A stretch of DNA of 64,000 nt from assembly GCA_036936605.1 (NCBI GenBank), contig JAUPFV010000001.1, positions 166,432,643-166,496,642 on the forward strand. The letters run 5' to 3'. Shown here piece by piece: positions 24,011 to 33,759 of this stretch. The translations under genes and the position numbers were made by a program. Numbering within the stretch: the stretch's first letter is position 1; the number at the start of each line of letters is the position of its first letter. The notes under the pieces were generated by a model. It saw only the letters and a program-made list of their open reading frames with translations, did not search any database and had not been told where the DNA came from. This stretch comes from Limnanthes douglasii subsp. nivea. Taxonomy: Eukaryota > Streptophyta > Magnoliopsida > Brassicales > Limnanthaceae.

Positions 24011-24194
24011 ACTTAGGTCAAAAAATTAAGAATATCTGATCGCCAATCGCGCCGGCTTTCATCAGTGGCCAAAAATTCTTCTATAATTTCACATTGCCAG
24101 ATTGAGTTACAATTGAAGGATTTTATTATAGCAAAATGCAATGACATTATTCCTTATAAGCAACATTTGCTAAAGAATCAGGCACCATGTTACT

Positions 24195-25082
24195 TCATCG
24201 CTCGATATATTCCACAACCACATTGTCAAACAGAAGCATTAAATTCCGAATCTCCCGAAAATATAAAATCAAACGGTCCTTCCTTGCTTCGAAAAATCCA
24301 CATACCTGATTTGCCAATAATTGAGAATCTGTTTCCAGACGTACTGAAGTCACCCCACAAATTTTTTCCAATATCAAAACCACCGAAGTAGCTTCGTACT
24401 CAGCTTCATTATTTGATGCATGAAAACCAAATTTAATTGATTGGACCATTGTTTCCCCCGTCGGGGCTATCAATTGAACCCCAACATTACACCCTGAAAT
24501 ACTGGACCCTCCATCTGTTCGAACAATCCACCTCGAATATGTAGGTAAAACTTTTGTGCTTTCTTCCTCATCCGACCTACTTGAGTTGAACTCAACAAAA
24601 TAATCAGCCAACGCTTGTGCCTTGATGGTTGTTCGAGGTGTAAATAAAATATCGTTGTCCCCTAACTCCACTGACGATTTGGTCATCCTCACCGAAATAT
24701 CAGGTCGTTGCAATAAATGTTTTAAGGGGAATGAAGTTCGGACTTCAATAGTATGAGCTTGAAAATATGTACGCATCTTCCTAGCACGAATCACCAATGC
24801 TAAAGACAGTTTCTTCAACTTCATATATCTTTTTTCTGCTGCCACCAGACTTTTACTAACGTAATACACCGGTTTCGGAATTCCTGAATCTTCACTAATT
24901 AGCACTGCGCTGAGTGCAAAATCCGATACGGCGATGTACACGAATAATTTCTCCCCATTTCGAGGTTTTGTTAATATTTCTGGTGATGACAACAAATTTT
25001 TAATGTTTGTGAACGCTGCTTCGCATTCCGACGTCCATTCGAACCTATTAGGTCCTCGTAACACTTGAAAAAAGAAAATCAT
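24195..25082 (-). pseudogene. Dual RNase H region (RNH1 plus archaeal-type RNH)
   Basis: An open frame of about 295 residues. It has a connection region (CEAAFTNIKNLLSSPEIL) and a first RNase H with YVSKSLVAAEKRY and FPLKHLLQRPDISVRMTK. A second RNase H follows: VRTDGGSSISG (first Asp), NNEAEYEA (Glu) and LETDSQLLANQV (Asp). The second domain keeps its acidic residues. The archaeal-type second RNase H defines the Tat lineage among plant gypsy elements. No stop occurs inside, so this is the best preserved part of pol. Confidence 0.9.
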
Positions 25083-25900
25083 TTGTCCGAAAATCGTGAA
25101 ATAAATCGATTAAAATAAATCGATTAAGTGCTGCTAACCTTCTTGTCAATATCTGTACTTCTTTAACAGATCGAGGTGAATTCATTGTTATCAAAGCCTT
25201 TAATTTCTCTTGGTCGGCTTCTATTCCTTTTTCACTAATAATAAAACCTAAAACTTCCCCGATCGAACTCCGAATGTATATTTTTCTGGATTTAACTTCA
25301 ACTAGATTGCTCTTAGATTCAAAAAAGCTTCTTTTAGATCATCAAGATGCACTCCATCCCTTGAACTTTTCACTACCATATCGTCTATATATACCTCCAT
25401 ATATCTTCCGGTCCGCGTAACAAAATCTTTATTCATTAATCTCTGATAAGTGGCTCCAGCATTCTTCAATCCGAAGGGAATCATCCTATAATAATGGAGG
25501 CCTCTATCAGTTATAAAAGTCGTGCACTCTTGATCCTTCGGATGCATCTGGATCTGATTATACCCTGCGAAAGCATCCTTAAAAGTCAAAATTTTATTTC
25601 CTGAAGTGGACTCAATCAAATGGTCTATTCGAGGAACAAGAAATGAATCTTTGGGGAAAGCTCTATTTAAATCTGTAAAATCCACTTTTCTGCTTTTTCC
25701 GATGAAAGTGCTCTTCTTTTTTGAATCACCAGTTTGACCTTCGGATTTATGGAAAAGTTGTGCCGAATTATTTCAATAGGTACTCCTCTTACATATTCTG
25801 TCTTCCAAGCGAAGGCATCCAAATTCTAATACAAAAAATCAAGCAGTTGTTGCCGCATATTATGGGTCAATAAAGTTCCAATCCGAAGCACTTTTCCTTC
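25083..25900 (-). pseudogene. Gypsy reverse transcriptase
   Basis: The 25,302-25,685 frame holds DFTDLNRAFPKDSFLVPRID, GYNQIQMHPKDQECTTF, FGLKNAGATYQRLMN and the catalytic box MEVYIDDMVVKS. YIDD is intact. Frame breaks lie before (about 25,690) and after (about 25,300) this segment, and NGVPIEII-like text lies upstream. The RT copies element RNA into cDNA; this copy is broken. Confidence 0.9.
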
Positions 25901-25989
25901 CGAAAAATTAAACTCCTCTATTTCTTCACTCACTGTTAAAGACCGCGGGGTTTCCCTCAAATCGTCAACCCTTTCTTCCAAATCCGAAG

Positions 25990-26668
25990 AAACCCTTTCT
26001 AACTGCTATTCTCGCATCAAATCTCCACTGCTGGATCCTCGGACCCGAAGCGCAGTAGCATAGTATGCTCTGGCAACCTTTTGACCGCCTAGAACCACTC
26101 CAACTTTGTCTCCAACCACATACTTAAAGCATTGATGAACTGTTGAAACCACCTCATACATTCTTGAAAGCCATGATCTTCCAAAAATAGCATTATAACT
26201 TGTGGGACAGTCCACCACCACAAAAAGTACTTGGACATTTTTCTTGAATGACCCTTTCCCCAAACTAACTTCGCCCTCGAATTCTCCAATAACGCGAGCT
26301 ATTACACCCGTAAATCCGATAATTGTACGATCTGATTGAGTAATTCGAGGTGGGTTTATGATCCTGTCATAGGTGGACTTAAAAAGAACATTAGCAGACC
26401 TGCAAGTGTTAATCAGCACACGTCGAATTTCGATGCCAGCTACGTCAGCTCCAATTACCACAGCATCCTCATGTGGTCCTGCAGTTCCTCTCAAATCATC
26501 TTCATCAAACAAAATGAAGGGAATATCTTTCTTTCCATACAAATGTCTTAATATCCTCCATTCAATTTGAGTTGTTAAATTGACAACATGCCTTTTCCTC
26601 GAACTGTCTGAGTTTCCAGTCATCGAATCGCCCCCAAAAATGGCCAACGATTCAAATAACTCGCACAA
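25990..26668 (-). pseudogene. Gypsy aspartic protease, active site altered
   Basis: An open frame of about 220 residues with the conserved order ILFDEDDLRG, HEDAVVIGADVAG, then the active-site segment VLINTCRSANVLF and, later, CPTSYNAIFGRSWL. The family active site is D-T-G (typically VLVDTGSSADVLF); here it reads N-T-C, so the catalytic Asp is gone. Length and flanking blocks are otherwise normal for gypsy proteases. Confidence 0.85.
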
Positions 26669-28362
26669 TTCCCGAACATGCCCCGTTTTAACAGAAACAA
26701 CCTTAACAGGCTCCTCGATGCCATCAGTAGGAACCTGTTTGGATCATTTTCAACATATTCATTAGAAGCATCGAATGACTCAATCTGTGAATCCATAATC
26801 ATTAAATTCGCAGCTGGTGGTGTAGCCTTCGAAGTTGATGCACTATTATTCTTCGATGCACTCCCATGTGACTTCAAATAAGTCAAAAGCTTTCCATTCT
26901 CAATCAAATATTGGATTTCTTTTTTTAAAGCAATACAATCATTTGTATAATGACCAATATCATCATGATACCTACAAAATTTATTATTTTTTTTCTGCCA
27001 TTCGTCTGCTGACAGGAGCTGGTTTCCTAAAGTTCACGAAATTTTTGGTTTTATCCCAAATGACAGACACACTCTCTGTCAAATCAGCATAGTACTCTGG
27101 CCTGACCCATGTATTTGGCCTATGCCGGTTGTAATTGTTAGAAGGAGTGTGGTTCGAATATCCATCACTCCGAGGAGGAAAATTGTTGTTCTTTTGCCTC
27201 GACTGCTGATTATTCTCATTACCATTGTTATTTCCATTCGAGGGCTGCCCCTGATTATTGGCTACATATCCCGAATTCTTTGAAGTATTAACTGGTCCAT
27301 CTCGGACTCTGTTAGACTCCTTAACATTAATTTGATCCTCGACGTGAGCCATCAACGCTCCAAAATTTAAAGCCCTTCTTTTTGTCGTCTCATTAGCCAG
27401 ATCCCATATCAATAAACCCTAGCGAAAGGCTGGCATCGCCACATTTTCTTCACAGTTGTCCAAACTAGCCTTGGTCAACACAAATCTCTTTGTATAATCT
27501 TTCAATTTTTCTCCCGGTGCCTCCTTGCACTAAATAATTGTATCACTATTGGCTCTCATCTCTTTGCTTCCCACAAACTGCCTTCGGAAAGCAGTATAAC
27601 AATCCCTGAAATTTGATATGGACCCCTTCGGAATCCTGTTGTACCATTTGAGAGCTGTTCCTTTAAAAGTTTGAGAAAAAAGAACGACATATAAGTCGGT
27701 CGTCATACTCAAAATTCATCATATAAATTTTGAATTGTTCAATGTGATCATCGGAATCTTGCATCCCATCACACTTTTCAACCTTCAAAATATCAAACCT
27801 CTTTGGAAGCATCATAGAACGAATTTCATCTGTTAATGGAGAGTTCCTCCAATCAACGCCTTGATCAAATTGGTCATCGGTCCCCATTGTGACATACAAA
27901 TTCCTATCAGTTACAACATACTAATTTGAAGGATTTCCTTTATGCCAAGTTGATCGAGGAGAATTCTTAGACTTGCTCTCCTTTTTATACCTCCTCGAAT
28001 AATCTCTTTCTGATTCCCTTTTCAAAGAACCTCTTGGTCTTTTAAATCCCGAAGCTGAACTTTCTACTTCCTCATCACTAGAAGCTATCAATTTTTGTTT
28101 ATCTTTCTTGTCTAACTTCAGATCTGATTCTAGCAGAAAGTATCTATTGCTCCCTTCGTTCATATTTTTCATTCAAATCATTGATTTTATCTAGAATTTG
28201 ATTCATTAATGTCTCAACATCAGATTGAACTTGGACCAGAGACGATCCATCAGTTCTATTCCCATCAGTCTCATTCTTTTGCAAATTATCTCTCACAGTT
28301 TCTATCGCTGATTGAAACGTAGGATTATTATTTTCAGGATTCGTCCTATGAATTTTAGTCAA
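26620..28362 (-). pseudogene. Gypsy gag polyprotein
   Basis: Pieces in order on the minus strand: a charged N-terminal region (VETLMNQILDKINDLNEKYE; near 28,000 SRRYKKESKSKN), the capsid-like core (LPKRFDILKVEKCDG, DSDDHIEQFKIYM, then FKGTALKWYNRIPKGSI and FRRQFVGSKE), and an Asn/Gln-rich tail (NNNGNENNQQS). It matches plant retrotransposon gag (capsid) domains. Stops at about 27,900, 27,520 and 27,415 break the frame. No zinc knuckle is evident. In active copies gag forms the particle that packages RNA. Confidence 0.85.
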
Positions 28363-28421
28363 AGAATACCACTGAATAGTATCACTTTCGAATAGAATAA
28401 GCTACTGATTTTTCTTATTCA

Positions 28422-28440
28422 GTCCCTAGTGGAGTCGCCA
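28422..28440 (-). other. Primer-binding site, tRNA-Arg-like
   Basis: On the minus strand this reads TGGCGACTCCACTAGGGAC, 3 nt inside the 5' LTR. It begins with TGG, as needed to pair with tRNA CCA. Similar sites in Ogre/Tat elements are assigned to tRNA-Arg from memory; a tRNA comparison would settle it. Confidence 0.7.
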
Positions 28441-28443
28441 ATT

Positions 28444-28801
28444 TGATAAGGTTTAATTTTGCTAAAGTCAATTGCTAAGGAAACATTCTAGAGAGAGAAA
28501 ATGCTTAAGAGTTTTTAGAGAGAGAAAACACAAGTACAAATGAGTTTCAAGTAAAAGTGTTCAACCTCTTTATTAGAGTAGTCTGGTCATTTATATAGAG
28601 GAGCCAAGACTTAGTCTTAAACTGAATCTGTTACAAGCATGGACTAATTGCTATTTAGTCCTTACAAATTATGCAAAGTTACAATTACATCCTAAAACTT
28701 ATGTCATTCACAAATTAAAGACAAAACTTACATTAATTACAACTAAGTCTCTGAATTTACATTATTTACAAATTAATCCTTAAAAACCTATTTCCATATC
28801 A
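28444..28801 (-). repeat. 5' LTR of gypsy element
   Basis: 358 bp with TG...CA edges. It carries a minus-strand TATA box (CCTCTATATAAATG) near 28,590-28,603. The right flank AAATC (28,802-28,806) is the target duplication. Confidence 0.93.
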
Positions 28802-29655
28802 AAATCTACCACCTCTGCCTCTATAGTTTCCCCTGCTTATTTTATTGCTTGAGTAGTTAGACCTCCCTTTAAAATTTATGTTCGGTCCTCTAGTGCCACC
28901 ATGGAAACCGCGTGACTTGTTGTTGCTTTGTTGTTGTGTGAAATCAGTCTTTTGAGTGAAGTTTGCAGATGCCAAATTCAAGTTAGATACATTATTTTGT
29001 AGATTTAGCAAGTGTTCAAGTCTTCTATCAAATGTGAGCAAACTTGTTTGAAGATCCAACCAAGTCAAGTCCTCTTTGTCTGTCAGACTCACCAGAATAG
29101 GTGTGTAGTCTGAGTCCAACCCAGCTAGAACCTGGGTGACCAGGTCATCCATTGACACACCACAACAAGCAAACATCAAATTATTAGATATAGACTTCAT
29201 CTTGTTAAGGTACTCAATCATTGAAATGTTACCTTTACAGGTTCTTTGGAACTCAGATTTAAAGTATGTGATTCTGGCTCTTGTTTGTGAGCCAGAACGT
29301 TTGCTTGATGCTTCCCAGAGGCCTTTTGAAGTCTCCTCCTCCATTAGCTGAGCAGCAACCTCTGGGCTCATGGTTGAATAAAGCCAGCCCAGAAGGAGTT
29401 GATATTTAGCAATCCAGTCTTCAAACGAGGACTGTCTGTGATAGTTCCTTCAGAGTTAGTGATGAACCTGATATGACAGGGTTTGTCTCTTGTAATATAG
29501 CCACCAAGCTTCTTTCCCTTGACCGTAGGTAGTACCATGGTTTTCCATAATAGATAGTTGTTCCTGTCCAATCTGATATTGTGGTTGTTGTTGTTGTTGT
29601 TCATTGTGTGCATGTGTAGATTTTTGTTGCTACTAGAGAAACTGTTAGGAAGCAC
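28802..29655 (-). pseudogene. Copia gag (UBN2-type)
   Basis: The upper part has IRLDRNNYLLWKTMVLPTVK and KLGGYI. After a frame break near 29,370 it continues MSPEVAAQLM, SKGLWEASSKRSGSQTRAR, EFQRTCKGNISMIEYLNKMK, DDLVTQVLAGLDSDYTPI and DLTWLDLQTSLLTFDRRLEHL, ending in a Gly/Arg/Asn-rich basic tail (SRGNYRGRGGRF) just before the gypsy insertion. This is the classical plant copia gag. Its zinc knuckle is on the far side of the insertion at about 18,650. Confidence 0.9.
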
Positions 29656-29716
29656 TTAACCAAGTGAGTCACTGCTCAGGGAAGGTGAATCGATGTTGGC
29701 CATTGAAGGCTTGGAT

Positions 29717-29731
29717 GGCTCTGATACTAAG
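29717..29731 (-). other. Copia primer-binding site (tRNA-Met type)
   Basis: The minus strand reads TTAGTATCAGAGCC, close to the canonical TGGTATCAGAGC of copia elements that prime from initiator tRNA-Met. It fixes the inner edge of the copia 5' LTR at about 29,732. Confidence 0.75.
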
Positions 29732-30000
29732 TTAAAGATGGAAGCTGAGGAGATATTGAAAAAGAAAGAAATTGTTTGTTAAGTTTTTATTCCTTTTCTG
29801 TTTTCTTGATTTCAACACCTTCACAGCACTACCATATATATAGGCAGTTGGTACAGGCTCTGAAGGAATCTTTTATTGTTACAGTAGCTTAAGTGTAAAT
29901 AAGAGACAATATTTACATTTGAATTTTGTACATGATTGTGACTAAAGACCAGCATAACATTTTAATGTATGATGAGTCTGGTGAGGGACAGAGACTCTGG
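29732..30000 (-). repeat. Copia 5' LTR (outer end undefined)
   Basis: Contains a strong minus-strand TATA box (CCTATATATATGG near 29,832-29,844). The inner end TTTAAC abuts the primer site. There is no second LTR copy in the window, so the outer end is an estimate. Confidence 0.5.
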
Positions 30001-30004
30001 GTTT

Positions 30005-30119
30005 TGGGCCTTGCCCAATATTTGACCCGAAATACCTTAAAGAGAGGTCCAAACGGCAGCACATACTGTCGTTCTAAGCTAGAGAAGAGAAGTCAGCTGA
30101 TTGTACTTAGTAACCCTAG
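30005..30119 (+). promoter_or_regulatory. Site II and telo-box-like promoter motifs
   Basis: TGGGCC (30,005-30,010) followed by TTGCCCAA (30,011-30,018) gives two site II-type motifs, and AACCCTAG (30,112-30,119) resembles a telo-box. This pair is the known promoter signature of plant ribosomal-protein and snoRNA genes. It lies about 120 bp upstream of the snoRNA remnant at 30,240. Confidence 0.45.
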
Positions 30120-30135
30120 CTGACTTCTCTTCTCT
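30081..30135. repeat. 18-bp perfect inverted repeat
   Basis: AGAGAAGAGAAGTCAGCT at 30,081-30,098 and its exact reverse complement at 30,118-30,135 are separated by 19 bp. The sequence could form a strong hairpin in RNA. Confidence 0.85.
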
Positions 30136-30199
30136 CTCTGATCTCCTTCTATTGCCGGTGAGACCAGCTTCACGTCGTCGGTGAAGTCCTTAACAGCTG

Positions 30200-30260
30200 G
30201 TTGAGGCATATCCTTGACAAACTATAAAGACTATCATATGGGAATCTCTTTGATGTATTG
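30200..30260 (+). pseudogene. Box C/D snoRNA remnant (3' half)
   Basis: GGGAATCTCT (30,240-30,249) followed by TTGA (30,250-30,253) repeats the 3' guide and D-box region of the two snoRNA candidates at 42.3-42.6 kb. About 150 bp downstream is also similar to the DNA after 42,600 (ATTTTAA...CTTGT, then GATTGGTGAATCGAATCTC). The C box and first guide are not found, so this copy looks degenerate. Confidence 0.45.
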
Positions 30261-30299
30261 ATTTTAAGTTATTTTGATCTTGTTTTTGTTTGCGATTGG

Positions 30300-32330
30300 T
30301 GAATCGAATCTCATTTACTACTTACTTGTAGCAAACAATCACATATATTGTTTTCTTTGAAGTTAATGGTATTTGGTACATATGATTTAGTCATCAACAT
30401 TAGTAGGTAACAAATTTTAATCTTTTTAACAATTTTTTTTACTTTTTTACTATTTATTTAATGTTTAATTTATGTTTTTATGTCATTCTATACTATCTAC
30501 CTCTATTTCCAACAAACATATTATTTCATCATTTTAGACCAAACATATACTCTAAAGCTTTTAAAAATTAAACATAGAACCCTAGAAAAACTCATTTTTG
30601 TAAATTACTAACAACCTAATGAAAAAAGAAAACACCTAAACCAAAGAATTAACACCGGAGAACATCACCCTAACAATCCGCAAGGTATTATAATCTTTTA
30701 TTTTGGTGTTATATTCAGTAAACATCAAAATTCGATTTCTAAAAAACTAAAATCGAAAATCACGTTTTTACAGGTTAAGTTTCAAAATACCTACTAGAAC
30801 CCAACTGGTTTTGCAACATGCAACTAATTCTGAAGTACCCACTCCAGAATACATGATTTTTAATAAAAAAATCATATTCTGAAACAAACACTTAAAATCA
30901 TGTATAAAAAAGACTATGTAATTCCGAATGCCTATCTCGAAACACATGCAATAATTCATGCAATTCATAACAACAAAAGATACATCAGCTCTAACAAAAA
31001 TAAATGTGTTCTAAAACCAACCGCGCATATCAAAATGAAAACAGCATCTCTCTAACAAAAAGACATGATCTAAAACTTGTTGCTCATAACAACCAAAAAT
31101 ACAACAGCTGCAACAAAAGTTTAATTCTACGAAAATGATTTAACAAAGAACAAATAACAACTTAACTATCGATTCAACTAGGAAAATGAACGGTTTTAGA
31201 GAATAATTTCAAATAACGATTTCAACATTAAACCAACAAAAAAACAATTATCGACGAAAATATAATTAAAATGACAACATAAAAAAAACAATTAAATAAA
31301 ATAATTATGATTTTTCTTTGAATGTAGAAACAATTGAAGAACCAAGAATAAACATTACTGTCTTCCAACATAAAAAAACCATTTAACAGCAAAAACAACG
31401 AAGAACTACGAAAAACAATTTAATAAAAAAAAATCCACACTATTCAGCAAGGTTAAAAATTATAAAAAAAAAGTAAATTGATTTTTACCCTATTGAGAAA
31501 ATAGCAATATAATTTTTTATACTAAGCATAAACAAATTTTCCCAATAAAAAAATTGTAAATAATTTTGGGGATATAAATTGAACAAGCTATAAAAAAAGT
31601 TTTGTTCTAACCGGGGAGGTTGATATAAAGAATCTTCTTCTAACAAAATGGGCTTTTTTAGTTAAACTTAAATTTTATTGGAAGTAGAATGGGCCCAAAT
31701 CTGTAAAGACCATAAGTTTTAGATCCAATACAAATTTTAAGCCCTAAAACTAATATATGGACACGATTTTAGAGAAAACAAGTGTGCCAATCTCTTATTC
31801 TCATTTTCTTTTCCCTCCACGCAACTTTGGAAACATTGAACAACGATTGAGCTTCTTAGTTTTTTAGCTAGATTGGAGCAATGGATTAGAGATTAATTTG
31901 GATGATTTATGAGCCAAGATTTCCATCTTCGCCAATCATCACTACTCGAAATTGCTGACAGCTGAAAATAGGGAAGGTCTACGAAACACAGAGCATTTTC
32001 TGAAATCTCGACTGGTGAAGGAAATGTTGCAATTTTTGGACCACTTTGATACTAATTATTCAATCTTTATCAGAGTATGGTCTATTTTCTCAGCTAATAA
32101 ATAGGACATGTGAAGAAAAGAAGATGGAGGTTTTTGTCAAGCATTGCTTGCTGCCATAAAGAGTTAAACCTTCGAAATCAACCTTAATGGAGTAAGAAAA
32201 GGTATGAATTTATTATTCTTTAATATTAAAATATTTAGACTTTCAAGAAAAGTGATTGCTTTTAGAGAATTTGGAGCTTGAACGTTTGAAAACTCGGTTA
32301 TTTTAGGTGAACCTTCACAGTAGTAAACCA
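30300..32330. other. AT-rich region, no supported gene
   Basis: No supported ORF. The only structured part is at 31,690-31,750: TGGGCCC (31,690) and AAGCCCTAAA (31,739), again site II and telo-box-like, upstream of a short region with scattered coding-like text that I do not recognise. Confidence 0.4.
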
Positions 32331-32339
32331 GAACCAGAT

Positions 32340-33353
32340 ATTTAACATATGAGCAATGGTCATAAATTTCTAAATTTTGATATCAAAACTACTAGCATAC
32401 TGAAACTATAGACTCCAGGCAAACTCACAGTCAATGAAAAGATGTTTTGGGCTTTCAATATTACTACAGAATTGGCATTTTAAGGCAATGATAAAATGTT
32501 TTTTTACAGGATACTATCCACATGAATGTAGTTATGCAAGAGCTTCCAGGAAATAAATGAAATTTTTGTAGGGATTACTTAGTTCCACTTTTTACTAAAA
32601 CACGTTGGAGCTATTGTGCTTGGTTTCAGCTGATTCAAGGTATGTTTTGTGCTGAAAAATAGTGTCCTTAGACAACTTCCATATGATTAAGTCTTCCCAG
32701 TTAGTTTTGATTGAAGTCTTTTGTATCTGCTCAATGACTTCTTGCTTTAAAAATATTTTAAGCTTGTTGTAATCCCAATCCTTATATTTCCAGTATTAAT
32801 TTACTAAATGTTGTCTAAAACCTGTATCGTCATAGTTGTCATTAAAAGAAATTAGAGAAAGGTGACAATACCAGTTTTCAAGCCAGAATTCTAGGTCTCT
32901 TTTTCCTAAGTTCTAGAAGATGATAGGCTCAGCTCTGTGTTTGATTTTGATGAGCCTTTTCCATGTACTTGATCCTGGTTTAGTTTAGTTTTCTTGCATA
33001 TGATGAATCTTATTGCAGTAGATATTCTGCATCAAATTAGACCGTAAACTTTTATTGTTTCTAAAATTCAACCACATCTTATAAGAGTAAGAATCCTGAA
33101 GTTCATTAATACTACGAAAGTTTAATCCCTCTTCTTTAAATGGCTTGCATATAGAACTTCATGATGACCAATGAATTCTTTTCTCTGTTGAAGAGGAGCC
33201 CTACAATAATTTGTTAAAGATCTTTTCCATTTTGTGGATAATAGTCTTGGGAATAACAGAGCTTTGGATCCAGAAGGTAGGGATAAACATTATGACAGTT
33301 CCAATCAGAGTTAGTCTTGATATGGGAAGGAAAATATACTTAATAAAAAGTTT
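32340..33353 (-). pseudogene. LINE ORF2 fragment (end of RT, zinc finger)
   Basis: The minus strand reads SRLTLIGTVIMFIPTFWIQ, then IIHKMEKIFNKLL, matching the stretch that follows the RT palm in plant L1-type LINEs. KPFKEEGLNFRSINELQDSY continues, then STWKRL, RDLEFWLENWY and ALKCQFCSN, the C-terminal zinc-finger region. The catalytic FADD part is absent because the fragment is cut at 33,354 by an LTR. Stops are frequent. Confidence 0.75.
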
Positions 33354-33726
33354 TGTTATATTAAATATAAAGGCTAAATTCATGTATTGGACCAAACTAA
33401 AGCAAACATAAGAGATAAGGGACCTAAATGATATACCCTTAGAACTTGTTTGGAAATAGTAAAGGAGTGGGGGAGAAGTCCACTTTAACAGTAGTAACCA
33501 TATAATTTCATTATTCACCTCACGTACTATATAAAGGACATTGCCTTTTGGGGAAAATGGCCAATGATTAATCAATTATTACTATATTTATTGATTTTGC
33601 CTCTTTCTCTCTCTACTAAATTCTCATTCTCTTTCTAAAAGTATCTAATACGAATATTTCTTAGACAGACGCTCTCATACGAATATTTTTGTATCTGAAT
33701 TTATCTCTAATAAATATCTAAGTTCA
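33354..33726 (+). repeat. 5' LTR of gypsy element (373 bp)
   Basis: Starts TGTTATATT where LINE homology ends and finishes AAGTTCA. A plus-strand TATA box, ACTATATAAAGG, lies at about 33,526. There is no second copy in the window; an alternative start is TGATATACCC at 33,429. Confidence 0.55.
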
Positions 33727-33750
33727 TAACCGGCATCGTCTGTGGGAACG
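33727..33750 (+). other. Primer-binding site region
   Basis: AACCGGCATCGTCTGTGGGA directly follows the LTR. It resembles the TGGCGCCGTCTGTGGGAA-type sites common in plant gypsy elements, with substitutions. Confidence 0.55.
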
Positions 33751-33759
33751 TGAGTGGTA

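Larger units (their letters stand above)
18682..28801 (-). mobile_element. Full-length Tat-like Ty3/gypsy element with antisense ORF
   Basis: The element is bounded by two direct 358-bp LTRs (18,682-19,039 and 28,444-28,801) that differ at about 23 positions by my hand count. On the minus strand, from right to left, it has a primer-binding site, gag, protease, RT, RNase H, archaeal-type RNase H and integrase. A 3.8-kb region before the 3' LTR holds a plus-strand ORF. A purine tract (TAGGGGGGATTC on the minus strand) abuts the 3' LTR. Dual RNase H and an antisense accessory ORF are features of Tat-lineage elements. All major frames carry stops, so it is non-autonomous now. It sits inside the copia element. 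Confidence 0.92.
16200..29732 (-). mobile_element. Ty1/copia retrotransposon, split by a gypsy insertion
   Basis: Coding order on the minus strand is gag (29,655-28,802), zinc knuckle, integrase and RT (18,676-16,205), the copia order with integrase before RT. The 10.1-kb gypsy element at 18,682-28,801 lies exactly between the end of gag (GNYRGRGGRF) and the zinc knuckle. The 3' part (late RT, RNase H, 3' LTR) is missing and is replaced at 16,200 by the MULE-like end. A tRNA-Met-type primer site marks the 5' end at 29,717-29,731. Sequence style suggests the Ale/Retrofit-type group, but lineage is uncertain. Confidence 0.85.

Noticed and set aside
31690..32200. Housekeeping gene behind site II/telo-box-like motifs
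   Set aside because: The motifs are suggestive, but I could not recognise any exon or family downstream.
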